A stretch of 64,000 bases of DNA from Paenibacillus apiarius (GCF_017052585.1 NZ_JAFFHZ010000001.1:3463001-3527000); one strand, 5' to 3'. Counted from the stretch's first letter, positions 1 through 11,555 are shown. Notes: generated by a model not told the origin, from the letters alone. Program-made: numbers and translations.

Positions 1-2
1 CA

Positions 3-3000
3 CGCTTCGAGACCGCTTTGCGCCAGGCCGTGACGGAGGCGGAAGCGCTGCATGTCCGTTTCGGAGAGGACCGGGACGGACCTTGGCAGACGATAGCCCC
101 GTCTTCAGGCTGGCCGCTTCATCTCATCGATGTCAGCGGGCAGGAGGATCCGCACGAAGCGGCAGAAGCATGGATGAAGCATGATTTGGCTCAGCCTGTC
201 GACCTGCTCTCCGGCCCGCTGTTTACGGAAGCGCTGTTCAAGCTCGCTTCCGATCGTTTCTACTGGTACCAACGCATTCATCATATTGCAATCGATGGCT
301 TCGGCTTCGCGCTTTTAGCGCGGAGGGTAGCTCAAATTTATACGGCGCTTGCCTATGATCTTCCGTCCAGCGAGGGAGCCTTTGGTTCTGTGCGCTCCAT
401 TCTGCAGGAGGATGCGGCTTATCGGGCATCAGATCGGATGGAGGAGGATCGGCAGTTCTGGTTGGCGCGCTTCGCCGATGAACCCGAAGCGGTCAGTCTA
501 GGCGATCGTGCCCAGCGGACATCGCGCAGCTTTTTGCGCCGATCCGCGCAGCTGCCGTCATCCGTCATGAGCGGTTGGCAGGCGGCCGCAAGCGGGTCGG
601 GGACAAGTTGGCCCGATGTCTTGATTGCGGCTGCCGCCGTCTACGTGCATCGGATGACTGGCGCAGACGACGTCATACTCGGCTTGCCCGTGATGTGCCG
701 GCTGGGCTCTGCAGCGCTGCGCGTTCCCGGCATGGTCATGAATTTGCTGCCGCTGCGTGTGGCGGTCCGGCCGGACATGAGTCTGAGCGAACTGCTGCAG
801 CAGGTCTCACGGGAAATTCGCGAGATAAGACGGCACCAGGACTATCGTCATCAGGACCTGCGGCGCGACCTGAAAGTGCTGGGGGATAACCGGAGATTGT
901 TCGGCCCTCTCATTAATGTGATGCCGTTCGTCGAGGAACTGAGCTTTGCCGGATATCGGGGAAGGATACGCAACCTGTCGGCGGGGCCTGTGGATGACCT
1001 GACGATTAACGTGTACTGCAACTCCGACGGCAGCGGACTGCGTATCGACTTTGATGCGAACCCTGCGATTTACAGCGCAAGCGAGTTGATGCTGCATCAG
1101 CGGCGCTGTCTGCATTTGCTGGACAAGATTGCGGCTGCTGCTCCCGGCCAACCGATCGGGCAGCTGGAGCTGCTCCTGCCCGAAGAACGCCGTCAGGTGT
1201 TGAGCGACTGGAATGACACCGCGCATGAGCTGCCGCAGACGAGCGTGCCGGGATTGTTCGAGGAGCAGGTTGCCCGCACCCCTGATGCGGTTGCGGTCGT
1301 CTTTGATGATGCCACCCTGCGTTATGACGAGTTGAATACCCGGGCTAACCGGCTTGCGCATTTGCTGATTGCCTGCGGTGCCGGGCCGGATCGGATCGTG
1401 GCTCTGGCGCTGCTGCGTTCGGCAGAGATGGTCGCCGCCATACTGGCTGTGCATAAGACGGGAGCGGCGTATTTGCCGCTGGACCCGGATTATCCGTCCG
1501 AGCGGCTTGCTTATATGCTGGAAGACGCGAAGCCGATGTGCCTCATAACGGCAATGGAGGTTGCCTCCAAGCTACCGGACTGCGGTGCCGCTGCCACGAT
1601 CGTGCTGGATGATCCCGCAACCATCGGCAGACTGGAGCAGCAGGCCGGGCATAATCCTGATGACGCAGACCGAACGGACCGTTTATTGCCCCTCCACCCT
1701 TCTTATGTGATATACACCTCCGGCTCGACTGGAAGACCTAAGGGGGTGCTGCTTACATTTGAAGGTCTAACCAACCTGCTTGTTGCGATGCGGGCCCGCT
1801 TTCAGCTTGACGGTCAGGAGCGGCTGCTGTCCGTAACTACGATTTCATTTGATATTTCCGTCATGGAGGTGCTGCTCCCTCTCGTGAGCGGAGCCAGCAT
1901 AGATATCGCCCGGAAGGATACGATTCTGGATCCGTCTGCGCTGGCGCAAAGGATCAGGGACACGGGGGCCACCATTATGCAGGCAACCCCGACACTGTGG
2001 CAATCGCTTGCTGCAAGCAAGCCTGACAGGTTCGACGGCCTTACGATCATAACCGGGGGCGAGGCGTTGCCAATCGGACTTAAGCTCGCCCTGCAAGACC
2101 TGAATTGCCAAGTCAACAACCAATATGGCCCGACGGAAACGACCATTTATTCAACTGCCGCGCTGCTGGACGATTCACGCACGGGCAAGCCGTCCATTGG
2201 AGGTCCAATCTGGAATACGAGGCTATACGTGCTGGATGCAGCGCTGGAGCCTGTTCCGCCGGGAGTGGCGGGGGAGCTGTATATTGCCGGCTCCGGATTG
2301 GCACGCGGCTACTTGGGCCGCCCTGACCTGACAGCGGAGCGTTTCGTTGCGGATCCATTCGGTCCGTCTGGCACGCGGATGTACCGTACGGGCGATCTCG
2401 TGAGATGGCTGGAGGACGGCTCCATCGACTACTTGGGGCGTGCCGATCACCAGATTAAGCTGCGCGGTTTTCGGATTGAAACGGGCGAAATCGAAGCTCA
2501 GATTGCGCAGCACGTTGACGTTGCTCAAGTGACGGTGATGGTCCGGGAGGATCAACCCGGGGAGCGGCGCTTGATCGCTTATGTGGTTCCAGCCTCTGCG
2601 TCTGGAATCGATCCGGCCGAGCTGCGCCGTTATGCGGCTGACAAGCTGCCCGATTATATGGTCCCAGCCGCTGTCGTCACGCTTGACGCCATGCCTTTGA
2701 CGCCGAACAAAAAGATCGATCGCAAGGCATTGCCCGCGCCTGATCTCGGCATGACGGCTGCGGGACGCGGACCGCGGACACCGCAGGAGGAGATTCTATG
2801 CGCTTTATTCTCCGAGGTGCTAAGTCTGTCCCGTGTCGGCATCGATGACGATTTCTTCGCTCTGGGCGGCCATTCCTTGCTTGCCGGGCGGGTGATGGTC
2901 CGCATACGCGAGGCATTTGGCGTCGAACTGAACATCGGCAGCCTCTTCGAGTCGCCTACGGTTGCGGGTCTCGTCAAACGGATCGATTATGCGCAGGAGG

Positions 3001-6000
3001 CCAGACCGGCCATACGGCCGGCCGTGCGGCCGGAGAGCGTTCCGCTGTCCTTCGCCCAACGGCGTTTATGGTTCCTGTATCGTCTGGAAGGACCCAACCC
3101 AACCTATAATATTCCGCTTGTAGCCCGTTTGTCCGGAGAATTGGACCTGAAGGCTCTGGAGGCGGCCCTTGGTGATGTGGTGAACCGGCACGAGACGCTG
3201 CGCACGGTGTTTCCCGATACGCTAGGGACCTCGCGTCAGCTTATTCTGGATGCCGGAGAGGCACGGCCTGAGCTGATCCTGACGGAAACGAGCGAGGCTG
3301 AGCTGCCTGAACTGCTTGCGGAAGCCGTGAGGTACAGCTTCCAGCTATCGGCTGAGTCTTCGCTGCGGGCCCAACTGTTCGTGCTTGCTCCGAACGAGTA
3401 TGTGCTGCTGCTGCTGTTGCACCATATTGCCGGGGATGGCTGGTCGCTGACTCCGTTAACCCGCGATCTGTCCGCTGCATATGCGGCACGCTGCCGGGGC
3501 GAACTTCCCGAATGGCAGCCGTTGCCCGTACAGTATGCGGACTATGCGATCTGGCAGGAGCGCCTTTTGGGAAGCGTTGGCGATCCCGGCAGTCTGATTG
3601 CCCGCCAGCTCGATTTCTGGACGCGGACGCTTAAGGACCTGCCGGAGCAGTTGGAGCTGCCAACCGATTATCCGCGGCCGGCAGCAGCAAGCTACCAAGG
3701 CGGCACCGTTCATTTCCATATTAACAGGCAGCTGCACGGCCAGCTATTAGAGCTTGCACGTGACAGCAAGGCGAGCCTGTTCATGGTGCTGCAAGCCGCA
3801 CTGGCCGTTCTGCTTACGCGGCTTGGCGCGGGCAACGATATTCCGATCGGCAGCCCGATCACCGGACGGAGCGACGATGCGCTTGACGGCCTTGTCGGTT
3901 TGTTCATCAACACATTGGTGCTGCGCACCGATACTTCAGGCGAACCGAGCTTCCGCGAGCTGCTGGCCAGAGTCCGCGAGGTCAGCTTGGCTGCGTACGA
4001 GCATCAGGATTTGCCGTTCGAGCGTCTGGTCGAGGTGCTTAACCCTGTCCGCTCCCGGGCCAGACATCCGCTCTTCCAGATTATGCTGGTGCTGCAAAAT
4101 ACGCCGGATGCAGCGCTGGAGCTGCCGGGTGTGACATCCAGCCTTCACATTCAAAGCGCGGGCACGGCGAAGTTCGACTTGACGGTGGAACTGAATGAGC
4201 GCCGCGATGTGAATGGGGAACCTGACGGGTTGGATGGAATTGTGGAATACAGCGCCGATTTGTTCAAGCGCAGTACGGCCGAAGCATTGGCAGCCCGTTA
4301 TTTGCGCGTGCTGGACACTGCTGCCGCCGAACCAAGTAAGCATATCGGAGAGCTTGATATTTTGACGCTGGAAGAGCGGCACAGCATCCTGCAGGAATGG
4401 AGCGCGCCTGTAACCGCAACGCGGCAAGGCACTCTTCCAGAGCTGTTCGAGGCGCAGGCCGCCCGTTCGCCAGAGGCTGTATCTGTCGTCTATGAAAGAG
4501 ACTCCTTGAGCTATGAGGAATTGAACATCCGGGCGAACCGGCTCGCGCATCTGCTCATCGCAGAGGGTGTAGGACCCGAGCAAATTGTAGCTTTGGCGCT
4601 GCCGCGGTCTGTGGAGATGGTTGTCGGCGTGCTGGCCGTTCTGAAGGCTGGGGCTGCCTACCTGCCACTCGATCCGGATTATCCTGTCGAGCGGCTCGCT
4701 TATATGCTGGAGGACGCCGATCCGGTCTGTATGATAACCAACACTCACGTATGCGGCAAGCTGCCTGATACGGGAAGCCTTCCGCGGATTGTGCTGGATG
4801 AGGCCGGCATCGGGGAGCGGCTGCGGCAGTATTCCCCTGCCAACCCAAGCGATCATGAACGCAGGGGGCGCTTGTCTCCGCTTAGTCCGGCTTATATCAT
4901 CTACACGTCAGGGTCTACGGGCAAGCCGAAAGGGGTGCTCATCCCGCACCAGAACGTGGTGCGCTTGTTTGCAGCTACAGAGCACTGGTTCCAATTTGAC
5001 TCTGATGATGTATGGACCTTGTTTCATTCGTATGCCTTTGATTTTTCGGTGTGGGAAATATGGGGCCCGCTCCTGCATGGCGGCCGTCTCGTAGTGGTGC
5101 CTCATACGATCAGCAGGTCGCCGGGCGAATTCCTGCAGTTGCTCTCACAAGAGGGCGTGACCGTCCTGAATCAGACGCCGTCCGCCTTCTATCAATTGAT
5201 GCAAGCCGACCGTGAACATCCAGAGCTAGGGCAGACGCTCTCCTTGCGGTACGTCATTTTCGGCGGAGAGGCGCTGGAGCTTGGCCGGCTGGAGGACTGG
5301 TATGAGCGCCATCCGGATCATGCTCCGCGGCTGATTAACATGTACGGCATTACCGAGACAACCGTGCATGTCAGCTACAATGAGCTTGACCGGAACAGCG
5401 CCGCCCTGGGTGCCAACAGCCTAATTGGCGGGCCTATACCGGATCTTCGGGTATATGTGCTGGATGATGCGCTGCAGCCTGCTCCGCCCGGAGTGACGGG
5501 GGAGATGTATGTTGCCGGCGCAGGTCTGGCCCGCGGTTATTGGGGTCGCCCGGGGCTCACGGCTGAGCGGTTCGTCGCCGATCCGTTCGGTCCGCCAGGC
5601 ACCCGAATGTACCGCACCGGAGATTTGGCGAAGCGGCTCGCCGACGGTTCTCTAGATTATCTGGGCCGGGCCGACCATCAGGTGAAGATTCGGGGCTTCC
5701 GTATCGAACCGGGCGAGATCGAAGCCGTAATTGCCCGGCATCCCGGGGTGGCCCAGGCGGCAGTCGTGGTGCGCGAGGATCAGCCGGGAGACAAACGTCT
5801 GGCAGCTTATGTGGTGTTCGCCTTGGGCGCGAACCTTGAACCGGCTGATTTGCGCCGCCATGCTGCTTCCATTCTGCCTGATTACATGGTCCCGGCTGCG
5901 ATTATAGGCATGGATGCTTTGCCGCTCACTCCGAACGGCAAGCTGGATCGCAAGGCGCTGCCGGCGCCTGACATCTCCTTGGCGCTTGACGGCCGTAACC

Positions 6001-7067
6001 CAAGAACGCCACAGGAGGAAGTTTTGTGTGATTTGTTCGCCGAAGTGCTCGGGATGCGGCGCGTGGGGATTGATGACAGCTTCTTCGAGCTGGGCGGCCA
6101 TTCGCTGCTGGCGGTCCGCCTCATCAGCCGGATTCGCGAAGCTATGGGCAGGGAATTGAGCATCGCCGTTCTCTTCGAGGCTCCTACCGCAGCCGGGCTT
6201 GCCGAAAGGCTCGATATGGGCGGCGGGCACAGCGCGCTGCAGGTGCTGCTGCCGCTTAGAACGCACGGAGCTCAGCTGCCGCTGTTCTGCGTCCATCCCG
6301 CAGGCGGACTCAGCTGGTGCTATGCAGGACTGATGAAGCATCTTGGCATGGATTATCCGATCTATGGCCTGCAAGCCCGCGGCATTGCCGAGGCCGAGGA
6401 GCTGCCGAATACACTCGAAGAGATGACGGCAGATTATATTCGGCATATCCGATCGGTTCAGCCTGCTGGTCCGTATCGGCTGTTGGGCTGGTCCCTGGGG
6501 GGCAATGTGGCTCACGCCATGGCCGTGCAGCTGCAAGCAGAGGGAGAAGAGGTCGCTTTTCTCGCCATGCTCGACGCATATCCGAGCCACTACTTGCCTA
6601 TTCGCGGAGAACCGGATGAGGAGGAGGCGCTGACCGCGCTGCTTGCTTTGGGCGGCTACGATAGGGACAGCATTGGGGACGTTCCGCTCAATATTGCAAG
6701 CGCGATTCAGATTTTGCGCAGCGACAGCAGTGCTTTGGCTACTCTGGATGAAGCCACCATCATGAATTTGAAAACAACGTATGAGAACTCGGTTCGCCTG
6801 CTGGGCGCTTATGTTCCGCGGCGGTTCGAGGGAGATCTGCTGTTCTTCCGTTCGACTATCATACCGGACTGGTTCGATCCGATCGAACCGGACATGTGGG
6901 TTCCCTATATAGGCGGACAGATCGAACGGCACGATATCGCATGCCGGCATAAGGATCTGTGTCAGCCTGGACCGCTCGCCGAGATCGGCGGGCGCATCTT
7001 GGTCAAGCTGCAGGCTGCGCATGGCGCGGCGACTAGACTTGAAGGGAGGGAGCTAATCTATGACTAA
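3..7067 (+). CDS. dhbF: Bacillibactin-type NRPS, DhbF-like (5' partial)
   Basis: Dimodular nonribosomal peptide synthetase that would add two amino acids to a 2,3-dihydroxybenzoyl starter and release the siderophore. The reading frame is open to the left edge, so the N-terminus is missing. By motif the order is condensation (HHIAIDGFG near nt 280), adenylation ([11 protein letters not shown] near 1715), carrier (GGHSLLAGR near 2870), condensation (HHIAGDGWS near 3425), adenylation ([11 protein letters not shown] near 4905), carrier (GGHSLLAVR near 6095) and a type I thioesterase (GWSLGG near 6490). Length and order match Bacillus DhbF (about 2378 aa). The specificity code read by eye is DFWNIGMVHK for module 2, the threonine code. 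Module 1 reads about DIMQIGQIYK, related to but not identical with the DhbF glycine code. Core motif A10 of module 1 reads NKKIDRK instead of NGKIDRK, keeping the lysine. It overlaps mbtH by 8 nt, so the two are translationally coupled. The other dhb genes must lie to the left, outside the window. Confidence 0.93.
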   Translation, partial: RFETALRQAVTEAEALHVRFGEDRDGPWQTIAPSSGWPLHLIDVSGQEDPHEAAEAWMKHDLAQPVDLLSGPLFTEALFKLASDRFYWYQRIHHIAIDGFGFALLARRVAQIYTALAYDLPSSEGAFGSVRSILQEDAAYRASDRMEEDRQFWLARFADEPEAVSLGDRAQRTSRSFLRRSAQLPSSVMSGWQAAASGSGTSWPDVLIAAAAVYVHRMTGADDVILGLPVMCRLGSAALRVPGMVMNLLPLRVAVRPDMSLSELLQQVSREIREIRRHQDYRHQDLRRDLKVLGDNRRLFGPLINVMPFVEELSFAGYRGRIRNLSAGPVDDLTINVYCNSDGSGLRIDFDANPAIYSASELMLHQRRCLHLLDKIAAAAPGQPIGQLELLLPEERRQVLSDWNDTAHELPQTSVPGLFEEQVARTPDAVAVVFDDATLRYDELNTRANRLAHLLIACGAGPDRIVALALLRSAEMVAAILAVHKTGAAYLPLDPDYPSERLAYMLEDAKPMCLITAMEVASKLPDCGAAATIVLDDPATIGRLEQQAGHNPDDADRTDRLLPLHPSYVIYTSGSTGRPKGVLLTFEGLTNLLVAMRARFQLDGQERLLSVTTISFDISVMEVLLPLVSGASIDIARKDTILDPSALAQRIRDTGATIMQATPTLWQSLAASKPDRFDGLTIITGGEALPIGLKLALQDLNCQVNNQYGPTETTIYSTAALLDDSRTGKPSIGGPIWNTRLYVLDAALEPVPPGVAGELYIAGSGLARGYLGRPDLTAERFVADPFGPSGTRMYRTGDLVRWLEDGSIDYLGRADHQIKLRGFRIETGEIEAQIAQHVDVAQVTVMVREDQPGERRLIAYVVPASASGIDPAELRRYAADKLPDYMVPAAVVTLDAMPLTPNKKIDRKALPAPDLGMTAAGRGPRTPQEEILCALFSEVLSLSRVGIDDDFFALGGHSLLAGRVMVRIREAFGVELNIGSLFESPTVAGLVKRIDYAQEARPAIRPAVRPESVPLSFAQRRLWFLYRLEGPNPTYNIPLVARLSGELDLKALEAALGDVVNRHETLRTVFPDTLGTSRQLILDAGEARPELILTETSEAELPELLAEAVRYSFQLSAESSLRAQLFVLAPNEYVLLLLLHHIAGDGWSLTPLTRDLSAAYAARCRGELPEWQPLPVQYADYAIWQERLLGSVGDPGSLIARQLDFWTRTLKDLPEQLELPTDYPRPAAASYQGGTVHFHINRQLHGQLLELARDSKASLFMVLQAALAVLLTRLGAGNDIPIGSPITGRSDDALDGLVGLFINTLVLRTDTSGEPSFRELLARVREVSLAAYEHQDLPFERLVEVLNPVRSRARHPLFQIMLVLQNTPDAALELPGVTSSLHIQSAGTAKFDLTVELNERRDVNGEPDGLDGIVEYSADLFKRSTAEALAARYLRVLDTAAAEPSKHIGELDILTLEERHSILQEWSAPVTATRQGTLPELFEAQAARSPEAVSVVYERDSLSYEELNIRANRLAHLLIAEGVGPEQIVALALPRSVEMVVGVLAVLKAGAAYLPLDPDYPVERLAYMLEDADPVCMITNTHVCGKLPDTGSLPRIVLDEAGIGERLRQYSPANPSDHERRGRLSPLSPAYIIYTSGSTGKPKGVLIPHQNVVRLFAATEHWFQFDSDDVWTLFHSYAFDFSVWEIWGPLLHGGRLVVVPHTISRSPGEFLQLLSQEGVTVLNQTPSAFYQLMQADREHPELGQTLSLRYVIFGGEALELGRLEDWYERHPDHAPRLINMYGITETTVHVSYNELDRNSAALGANSLIGGPIPDLRVYVLDDALQPAPPGVTGEMYVAGAGLARGYWGRPGLTAERFVADPFGPPGTRMYRTGDLAKRLADGSLDYLGRADHQVKIRGFRIEPGEIEAVIARHPGVAQAAVVVREDQPGDKRLAAYVVFALGANLEPADLRRHAASILPDYMVPAAIIGMDALPLTPNGKLDRKALPAPDISLALDGRNPRTPQEEVLCDLFAEVLGMRRVGIDDSFFELGGHSLLAVRLISRIREAMGRELSIAVLFEAPTAAGLAERLDMGGGHSALQVLLPLRTHGAQLPLFCVHPAGGLSWCYAGLMKHLGMDYPIYGLQARGIAEAEELPNTLEEMTADYIRHIRSVQPAGPYRLLGWSLGGNVAHAMAVQLQAEGEEVAFLAMLDAYPSHYLPIRGEPDEEEALTALLALGGYDRDSIGDVPLNIASAIQILRSDSSALATLDEATIMNLKTTYENSVRLLGAYVPRRFEGDLLFFRSTIIPDWFDPIEPDMWVPYIGGQIERHDIACRHKDLCQPGPLAEIGGRILVKLQAAHGAATRLEGRELIYD

Positions 7068-7287
7068 TCCTTTTGAGCAAGCGGACGGCGCTTATCTGGT
7101 GCTGATGAATGACGAGGGGCAATATTCGCTTTGGCCTGCCTTCGCCGCGGTGCCGGACGGCTGGAGCCCTGTTCTGGGGCCGGAGACGCGCCAAGAGTGT
7201 GTGGACTACATCAACTTGCATTGGGTCGACCTGCGGCCCCGCAGCCTATACGGCTCTTCAGAGCTTGTTTATGGAGAGAGGCAATGA
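7060..7287 (+). CDS. MbtH-like NRPS accessory protein
   Basis: Small 75-residue protein of the MbtH family, which binds adenylation domains and is needed for their activity or solubility. The family signature is visible: [15 protein letters not shown], and the C-terminal W-x-DLRP. The start overlaps the NRPS stop by 8 nt, and the stop overlaps the next gene in an ATGA junction, so all three genes form one transcription and translation unit. Its partner is almost certainly the preceding DhbF-like synthetase. Confidence 0.95.
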   Translation: MTNPFEQADGAYLVLMNDEGQYSLWPAFAAVPDGWSPVLGPETRQECVDYINLHWVDLRPRSLYGSSELVYGERQ

Positions 7288-8735
7288 AGGCTTGGCTGAA
7301 TCCGAAAAAGGTAGTGTGCATCGTATACGTGGCAGCCATGTTCGTGGTTGCCATGGACGCCACCGTTTTGAACGTTGCGCTGCAGACGATCAGCCAAGAG
7401 CTTCAAGTTCCGCCAGCCGCATCGGGAGCGCTTAATGTCGGCTACTTAGTGAGCCTCGCCATCGTTCTCCCGGTGGCGGGCTGGCTTGGCGACAAATGGG
7501 GGACGAAGCGCACTTTTTTGCTTGCGCTGGCCCTGTTCACAGGAGCCTCGGCATTGTGCGGCTTAGCCGATAATTTGACAACTCTGACCGTGTATCGAGT
7601 TGTTCAAGGCATCGGCGGCGGCTTGCTTACTCCCGTAGGAATGGCGATGCTGTTCCGCACGTTTCCTCCGCAGGAGCGGGCCAAGGTTTCACGGGCCCTC
7701 GTTCTCCCGATTGCCCTTGCCCCTGCGGTAGGGCCGATTGTGAGCGGATTTCTTGTCGAGCATTTCTCTTGGCGCTGGATATTTTATATCAATCTGCCGA
7801 TCGGGATTCCGGCTTTGCTGTTTGGCTTTATGTATTTGAAAGAGCATAAGGAGCCGGAGGCGGGACGCTTGGATATTCCAGGCCTCCTCTTATCGGCTCC
7901 TGGCTTGGCTATGTTGATGTATGCGCTTAGCCAAGGCCCTATGCAGGGGTGGAATTCCCCTGTGATCTTAACCATGGGGGTGACGGGCCTTATCTTGATA
8001 GCCGCCCTTGTCGCCGTCGAGCTGCGCGTGAAGCAGCCGCTGCTTGATCTGCGTCTGTTAGGCGACCGCCTGTTCCGCACGACGGGTCTTGTCGCCATGT
8101 TCGCTGCAGCGGGCTTGCTGGGCATGCTTTATGTATTCCCGTTGATGTACCAGAATGCCCTGCAGGCCTCGGCGCTTGACACCGGCCTGACCACCTTCCC
8201 GGAGGCGCTGGGCCTCATGCTTGCTTCCCAGCTTGTGCCTTGGACTTATCCGAGGCTTGGACCGAAACGCGTCATCATCATAGGGCTATTGTGTACGGCT
8301 TCCATATTTGTGCTGCTGAGCATGGTAGGCTCCGAGACGAATCCATGGTTTATTCGGAGCTTGCTGTTCGGTGTCGGCATCTTCCTGGGGCATACGGTCG
8401 GAGCAGTGCAGATCGCGGCCTTCGCCAACATTCCCCCTTCATCGATGGGGCGCGCCTCGACTTGGTTCACCGTACAGAACAGGCTCGGGCCGGCAATAGG
8501 CTTGGCGATTCTGTCCGGCATTCTAGCCGCTGCAGGCACCAGTACGGTGAATGCCGCAGGAGGCATGGAGCCCAATCTGCTGGCTTACCGCGCGGCCCTG
8601 CTCGGCGCCGCAAGCTTCCTGCTTGCAGGTCTGTGCGTTGCGCTTCGAATCCGTAATAGCGATGCCGCTGCCACCATCCGCAAGCGGGCCCCGGTCAAGC
8701 CGGCGGAGGAAAGGCCTGTTCAAGCTGAAGGATAA
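7284..8735 (+). CDS. MFS transporter, DHA2 (EmrB/QacA) type
   Basis: Predicted drug:H+ antiporter family permease of 483 residues with about 14 hydrophobic segments, the DHA2 layout. Family motifs visible are the start of motif C-like segment [13 protein letters not shown] near residue 18, motif A-like [11 protein letters not shown] near residue 67, and [15 protein letters not shown] in TM4. The frame is open 51 codons upstream, but the ATG at 7284 is chosen because it forms an ATGA overlap with the mbtH stop and begins the first membrane segment. Position directly after dhbF-mbtH suggests it exports the finished siderophore. This is inference from context, since DHA2 proteins have many substrates. 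A terminator follows at 8789. Confidence 0.9.
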   Translation: MKAWLNPKKVVCIVYVAAMFVVAMDATVLNVALQTISQELQVPPAASGALNVGYLVSLAIVLPVAGWLGDKWGTKRTFLLALALFTGASALCGLADNLTTLTVYRVVQGIGGGLLTPVGMAMLFRTFPPQERAKVSRALVLPIALAPAVGPIVSGFLVEHFSWRWIFYINLPIGIPALLFGFMYLKEHKEPEAGRLDIPGLLLSAPGLAMLMYALSQGPMQGWNSPVILTMGVTGLILIAALVAVELRVKQPLLDLRLLGDRLFRTTGLVAMFAAAGLLGMLYVFPLMYQNALQASALDTGLTTFPEALGLMLASQLVPWTYPRLGPKRVIIIGLLCTASIFVLLSMVGSETNPWFIRSLLFGVGIFLGHTVGAVQIAAFANIPPSSMGRASTWFTVQNRLGPAIGLAILSGILAAAGTSTVNAAGGMEPNLLAYRAALLGAASFLLAGLCVALRIRNSDAAATIRKRAPVKPAEERPVQAEG

Positions 8736-8788
8736 CGGTCCTTGTGTTAACAGGCATCTCGCTGGCCAAATATGTAAGAATACTTTCC

Positions 8789-8828
8789 AGACCTTGGTTC
8801 AGTTAATCTGAACTGAGGTCTTGCTTTT
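8789..8828 (+). terminator. Rho-independent terminator after the dhbF operon
   Basis: A 14-bp stem (8789-8802 with 8808-8821, two G-U type pairs) closes a TTAAT loop and is followed by TGCTTTTA. It ends the dhbF-mbtH-MFS transcript 54 nt after the last stop. Confidence 0.8.
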
Positions 8829-8993
8829 ATGCCTTTAACTGGACGATTTCCAATAGAAAGGCGAGCTTTCGCTCCAAACTCGGCAGTAAACTGTATATTT
8901 TCCAATGGATCGAATGGTGATTGGAATGAAAAAGTAACATTATGCTGTTTGTCTGCATTCATCCAACAGGAAGTTCTCTTTCCTCCTTAGGCC

Positions 8994-9012
8994 CACTCTC
9001 CCAATGGTTCAG
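8994..9012 (+). repeat. Dispersed 19-bp repeat, copy 1
   Basis: Sequence CACTCTCCC-N5-TTCAG. Five copies with the pattern CACTCTCCC-N5-YTCAG occur in this window, all outside intact genes. This copy and copies 2 and 5 also share a C-TTA-GC-like stretch just upstream. Confidence 0.6.
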
Positions 9013-9151
9013 TACGGTGAGGAGAGCGTTGTATGGCAAGCATAGCCCCGCAGTTCCCAGATTGTGCGCCTGTTAATCGTTGACATGGGAGAAGTCATCG
9101 AACAATATACCACTGTCGAGATGTTCTTCTTATCCATTCCGCGCTTATGCC

Positions 9152-9170
9152 CACTCTCCCCTTCGCTCAG
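9152..9170 (+). repeat. Dispersed 19-bp repeat, copy 2
   Basis: CACTCTCCC-N5-CTCAG preceded by CTTATGCC, almost the same as in copy 5 fifty kilobases away. Confidence 0.6.
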
Positions 9171-9214
9171 CATCTAGCGATTTCCGCATGTCTCAGTCGC
9201 TAGACGATGTTATC

Positions 9215-9791
9215 TTACGGTGATGTTGCTGCATCATCTGGGAAGCAACGGGTACATATGACTCAAAGTTAACCTCACCTATCGGCGGGATACCCATTCT
9301 GAACGAGTGGGAGAGTGGAGAAAAGCGATTGTCAGCGTATCGTGATTGGCTGGAAGTCCATTGAGGAAGGCGGCTTTAAAGGCCGTTCAGGAGCTGGATC
9401 CATCACAAACGGCTTCTTTTGATGCAGCGCAACGCTCCTATTATAAAGATGGGGAGACACTCACAGCATTAAGAAATAAAAAGGTGCTGAGAAGCTGTTA
9501 CAGTTGTTGAATGCAAGTAAATCCTTCAAAATAACGGCAGATAATTTGACCTTTATCAAGAATAAATCTTCTTGGGGCTTTACTGCCCAAGGCAAAAATA
9601 ATGAAAACATTCAGATAGGGATTGATGGAGAAACGGGTACGCCAACAAGTTACTTTATATCCTCGGCTTCGGTTGGATCTTTATTTAGAAGTGTTTGGCA
9701 TTGATTCGACGGGTTACAGCGTAACGCGGGGAAAAGGCGAAACGGCTAACCTGTTTACGTTTATCTCTCTCTTGAATCACCCGAATTCATG
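9215..9791 (+). pseudogene. Multiply frameshifted gene remnant, family not recognised
   Basis: A coherent protein-like sequence can be followed through changing frames. One part (around 9262-9360) reads YDSKLTSPIGGIPILNEWES and on to YRDWLEV. The next (9363-9480) reads through DPSQTASFDAAQRSYYKDGE. After a shift near 9487 comes the open 66-codon piece at 9504-9704 (KSFKITADNLTFIKNKSSWG). After another shift near 9680 it reads YLEVFGIDSTGYSVTRGKGE and stops just past 9780. At least three frameshifts are needed to join the pieces and no single ORF has a ribosome site, so it is a dead gene. The product family was not recognised. Confidence 0.6.
9299..9317 (-). repeat. Dispersed 19-bp repeat, copy 3 (inverted)
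   Basis: Reads CACTCTCCC-N5-TTCAG on the minus strand. It lies inside the decayed gene at 9215-9791. Confidence 0.55.
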
Positions 9792-10515
9792 AATGAGTCA
9801 GACAATCCTCGATAAATTGAATGACCTCTTGACGAATAGGAACCAAGCCCTGATCCGTCGAGGCGGGGTCCTTCCGCAGCTCCCAAAATTTATTCATCAG
9901 CGCCGTGTCTCCCGCAAAGGTCAGCTCCGAGAGCCGATCGATCTCGACTGCAATCGCTGCGCCCTCTGCCGATTGCGGCTTGGCGCCCTCTTGAATGCAT
10001 CTTTCAATGCGGACGATGAGCCCAATCCACTGCCGAGTTATCTCGTCGTTATTTTCCAGCTTGGGGAGGCGGGCTTTAAGCACCTGCAACTCCTCATCAT
10101 TAAAATAAGCCTGCCATGGCTTTGGACCCGGCTGGGAGCTTTGCACGAGCGGAAGCAGCGTATCCCAGCGGAACTCTCCTTCAAGCTCATGGAAATGAAG
10201 CAAGGATGTCGTATTATTCAAGCTCTCTTGAAGCTGAGCTAACTGATTCTCCAACAGTTTCTGATGCGCTTCTAGAATTTGCCGGATCGACAGCTCGTCC
10301 AGCAGTTTCTGAATGTCGCCAAGAGGCAGAGATAATGACTTCAGCAGCATGATTTTCTCGAGTCTGAGCAAATCTTCTTCTGAATAGAGGCGTTTGCCTC
10401 CTGCCTCCTTGTTCCCCGGACTGACCAGCTTAATCTGATCGTAATATCGGATGGTGCGAACGGACAGGCCGAGTTTGGCTGCCACTTGTCCGGTGGTCCA
10501 CTGGTTCATCGTCAT
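9787..10515 (-). CDS. MerR-family transcriptional regulator
   Basis: A 242-residue regulator. The N-terminal winged helix is clear: WTTGQVAAKLGLSVRTIRYY at residues 6-25, then RLYSEEDLLRLEKIMLLKSL. A coiled dimerisation helix follows (about residues 80-105) and a helical C-terminal effector domain of roughly 130 residues, resembling the TipAS type found in multidrug-sensing MerR proteins. The ATG at 10515 is preceded by AGGAGG at 5-nt spacing. It diverges from the CPBP protease gene at 10620, and the intervening region holds a MerR-type promoter (10559-10589) firing towards that gene. It probably activates that gene on ligand binding (inference); the ligand is unknown. Confidence 0.88.
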   Translation of the reverse strand: MTMNQWTTGQVAAKLGLSVRTIRYYDQIKLVSPGNKEAGGKRLYSEEDLLRLEKIMLLKSLSLPLGDIQKLLDELSIRQILEAHQKLLENQLAQLQESLNNTTSLLHFHELEGEFRWDTLLPLVQSSQPGPKPWQAYFNDEELQVLKARLPKLENNDEITRQWIGLIVRIERCIQEGAKPQSAEGAAIAVEIDRLSELTFAGDTALMNKFWELRKDPASTDQGLVPIRQEVIQFIEDCLTHS

Positions 10516-10558
10516 GGTATCCTCCTGATCGAACTTTATTTGTTATCAAAAATAATGC

Positions 10559-10589
10559 TTGCAGGTGACGTAACGTCATCTTTTAAACT
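10559..10589 (+). promoter_or_regulatory. MerR-type promoter/operator with 19-bp spacer
   Basis: A -35-like TTGCAG (10559-10564) and -10-like TAAACT (10584-10589) are separated by exactly 19 bp. Inside the spacer is the perfect dyad TGACGT-A-ACGTCA (10566-10578). Over-long spacers carrying a dyad are the hallmark of promoters that MerR proteins untwist. It points at the CPBP gene whose ATG is 31 nt downstream of the -10. Confidence 0.72.
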
Positions 10590-10619
10590 GGCCCTAAAGA
10601 AAACAGAGGGGGAAGCTGA

Positions 10620-11354
10620 ATGACTACTGTAAGTGTAACAGAATCTATGATAACCAAAAAAAGCAAAGAGTGGAGCGACAAAGATCCTTGGTCCGTCAAG
10701 GAGCTGATCGCTCTGCTGCTGCTAACGTTTGTTCTGGTGCCATGGCTCATTGAAAGCCGGCTGCAGGCTCTATTTGAACATATTTTTCATAACTCGCTGT
10801 ACTCGGGAACCTTGACGGGACTTGTGATGGGAATTACTTTTACCAATGGAGTCTATATTATTGCCTTGCTCCCCAAAAAGATGGGATGGGCTGAGGTAGG
10901 CATACGCTCCTTTCCCCGCAAATACCTGATCTCCATCGCCATTTGGTCTTTCGTTCTGCTCGCGGCGAGCGTGCTGATATTATACCTGATGTCCCTTTTG
11001 GGAGGCAGCTATGAAAATAGCAAAACAGAGAGTATTCAGAGCCAGATATCCCTGTTCACCGTCCTGATTGCCGTTGTGTCAGCAGGCATCGTATCGCCCG
11101 TCTATGAGGAAATTTTCTACCGCGGCTTTCTGTACCGCTGGTTGCGCACGCGCTGCGGCAGGGGATGGGCTTCATTCTTAAGTTCGGCCATCTTCATGGC
11201 GGCTCATATTCCGACCTACAACACACTCGCAATCAATTTTGTCGCAGGCCTGATTTTCGCTTGGACTTATGAGAACACGAAATCAGTCATTCCCGGCATG
11301 ATCGTGCACGGGCTAACGAACACCATTTTCGTGCTGCTAACGGCTGCCGGATAA
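10620..11354 (+). CDS. CPBP-family intramembrane metalloprotease
   Basis: Membrane protein of 244 residues with about six to seven hydrophobic segments. The three motifs of the CPBP (Abi/CAAX-like) family are visible in order: YEEIFYRGFLYRWLR, FMAAHIP, and FVAGLIFAWTYE followed by the VHGLTN histidine. These give the Glu-Glu and His residues of the membrane-embedded active site. Family members process prenylated or other membrane proteins, and several protect producers from bacteriocins. The substrate here is unknown. AGAGGGGGAAGC precedes the ATG. It is controlled by the divergent MerR gene through the 19-bp-spacer promoter, so it looks like an inducible stress or resistance gene. Confidence 0.87.
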   Translation: MTTVSVTESMITKKSKEWSDKDPWSVKELIALLLLTFVLVPWLIESRLQALFEHIFHNSLYSGTLTGLVMGITFTNGVYIIALLPKKMGWAEVGIRSFPRKYLISIAIWSFVLLAASVLILYLMSLLGGSYENSKTESIQSQISLFTVLIAVVSAGIVSPVYEEIFYRGFLYRWLRTRCGRGWASFLSSAIFMAAHIPTYNTLAINFVAGLIFAWTYENTKSVIPGMIVHGLTNTIFVLLTAAG

Positions 11355-11555
11355 TAGGTATACTTCTTTTTGTGAATGAGTTGAATAGATGCATTTTTAC
11401 AGTTGTAGAGATAAGCGCTGCGGTCGAATGCTCCTGCTGTTCCTCTCGCTATGGCATGGCTGATGTGTTTAAAGGGATACAGGAGCACCCCGAATCGCCG
11501 TCCTCGCAACAGCTTGCTGCTCGTATAGCAGCCTACGCTTGTAAAATTCAAGACG

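Larger units (their letters stand above)
8829..9214. other. Gene-free stretch with dispersed repeats
   Basis: No coding frame with a ribosome site is visible on either strand. It holds two copies of a 19-bp repeat (8994 and 9152) and probably decayed sequence leading into the pseudogene that follows. Confidence 0.5.

Noticed and set aside
5652-7022. Long minus-strand open frame of 456 codons inside the NRPS gene
   Set aside because: It mirrors the GC-rich codons of the NRPS on the other strand, has no ribosome site and no recognisable domain.
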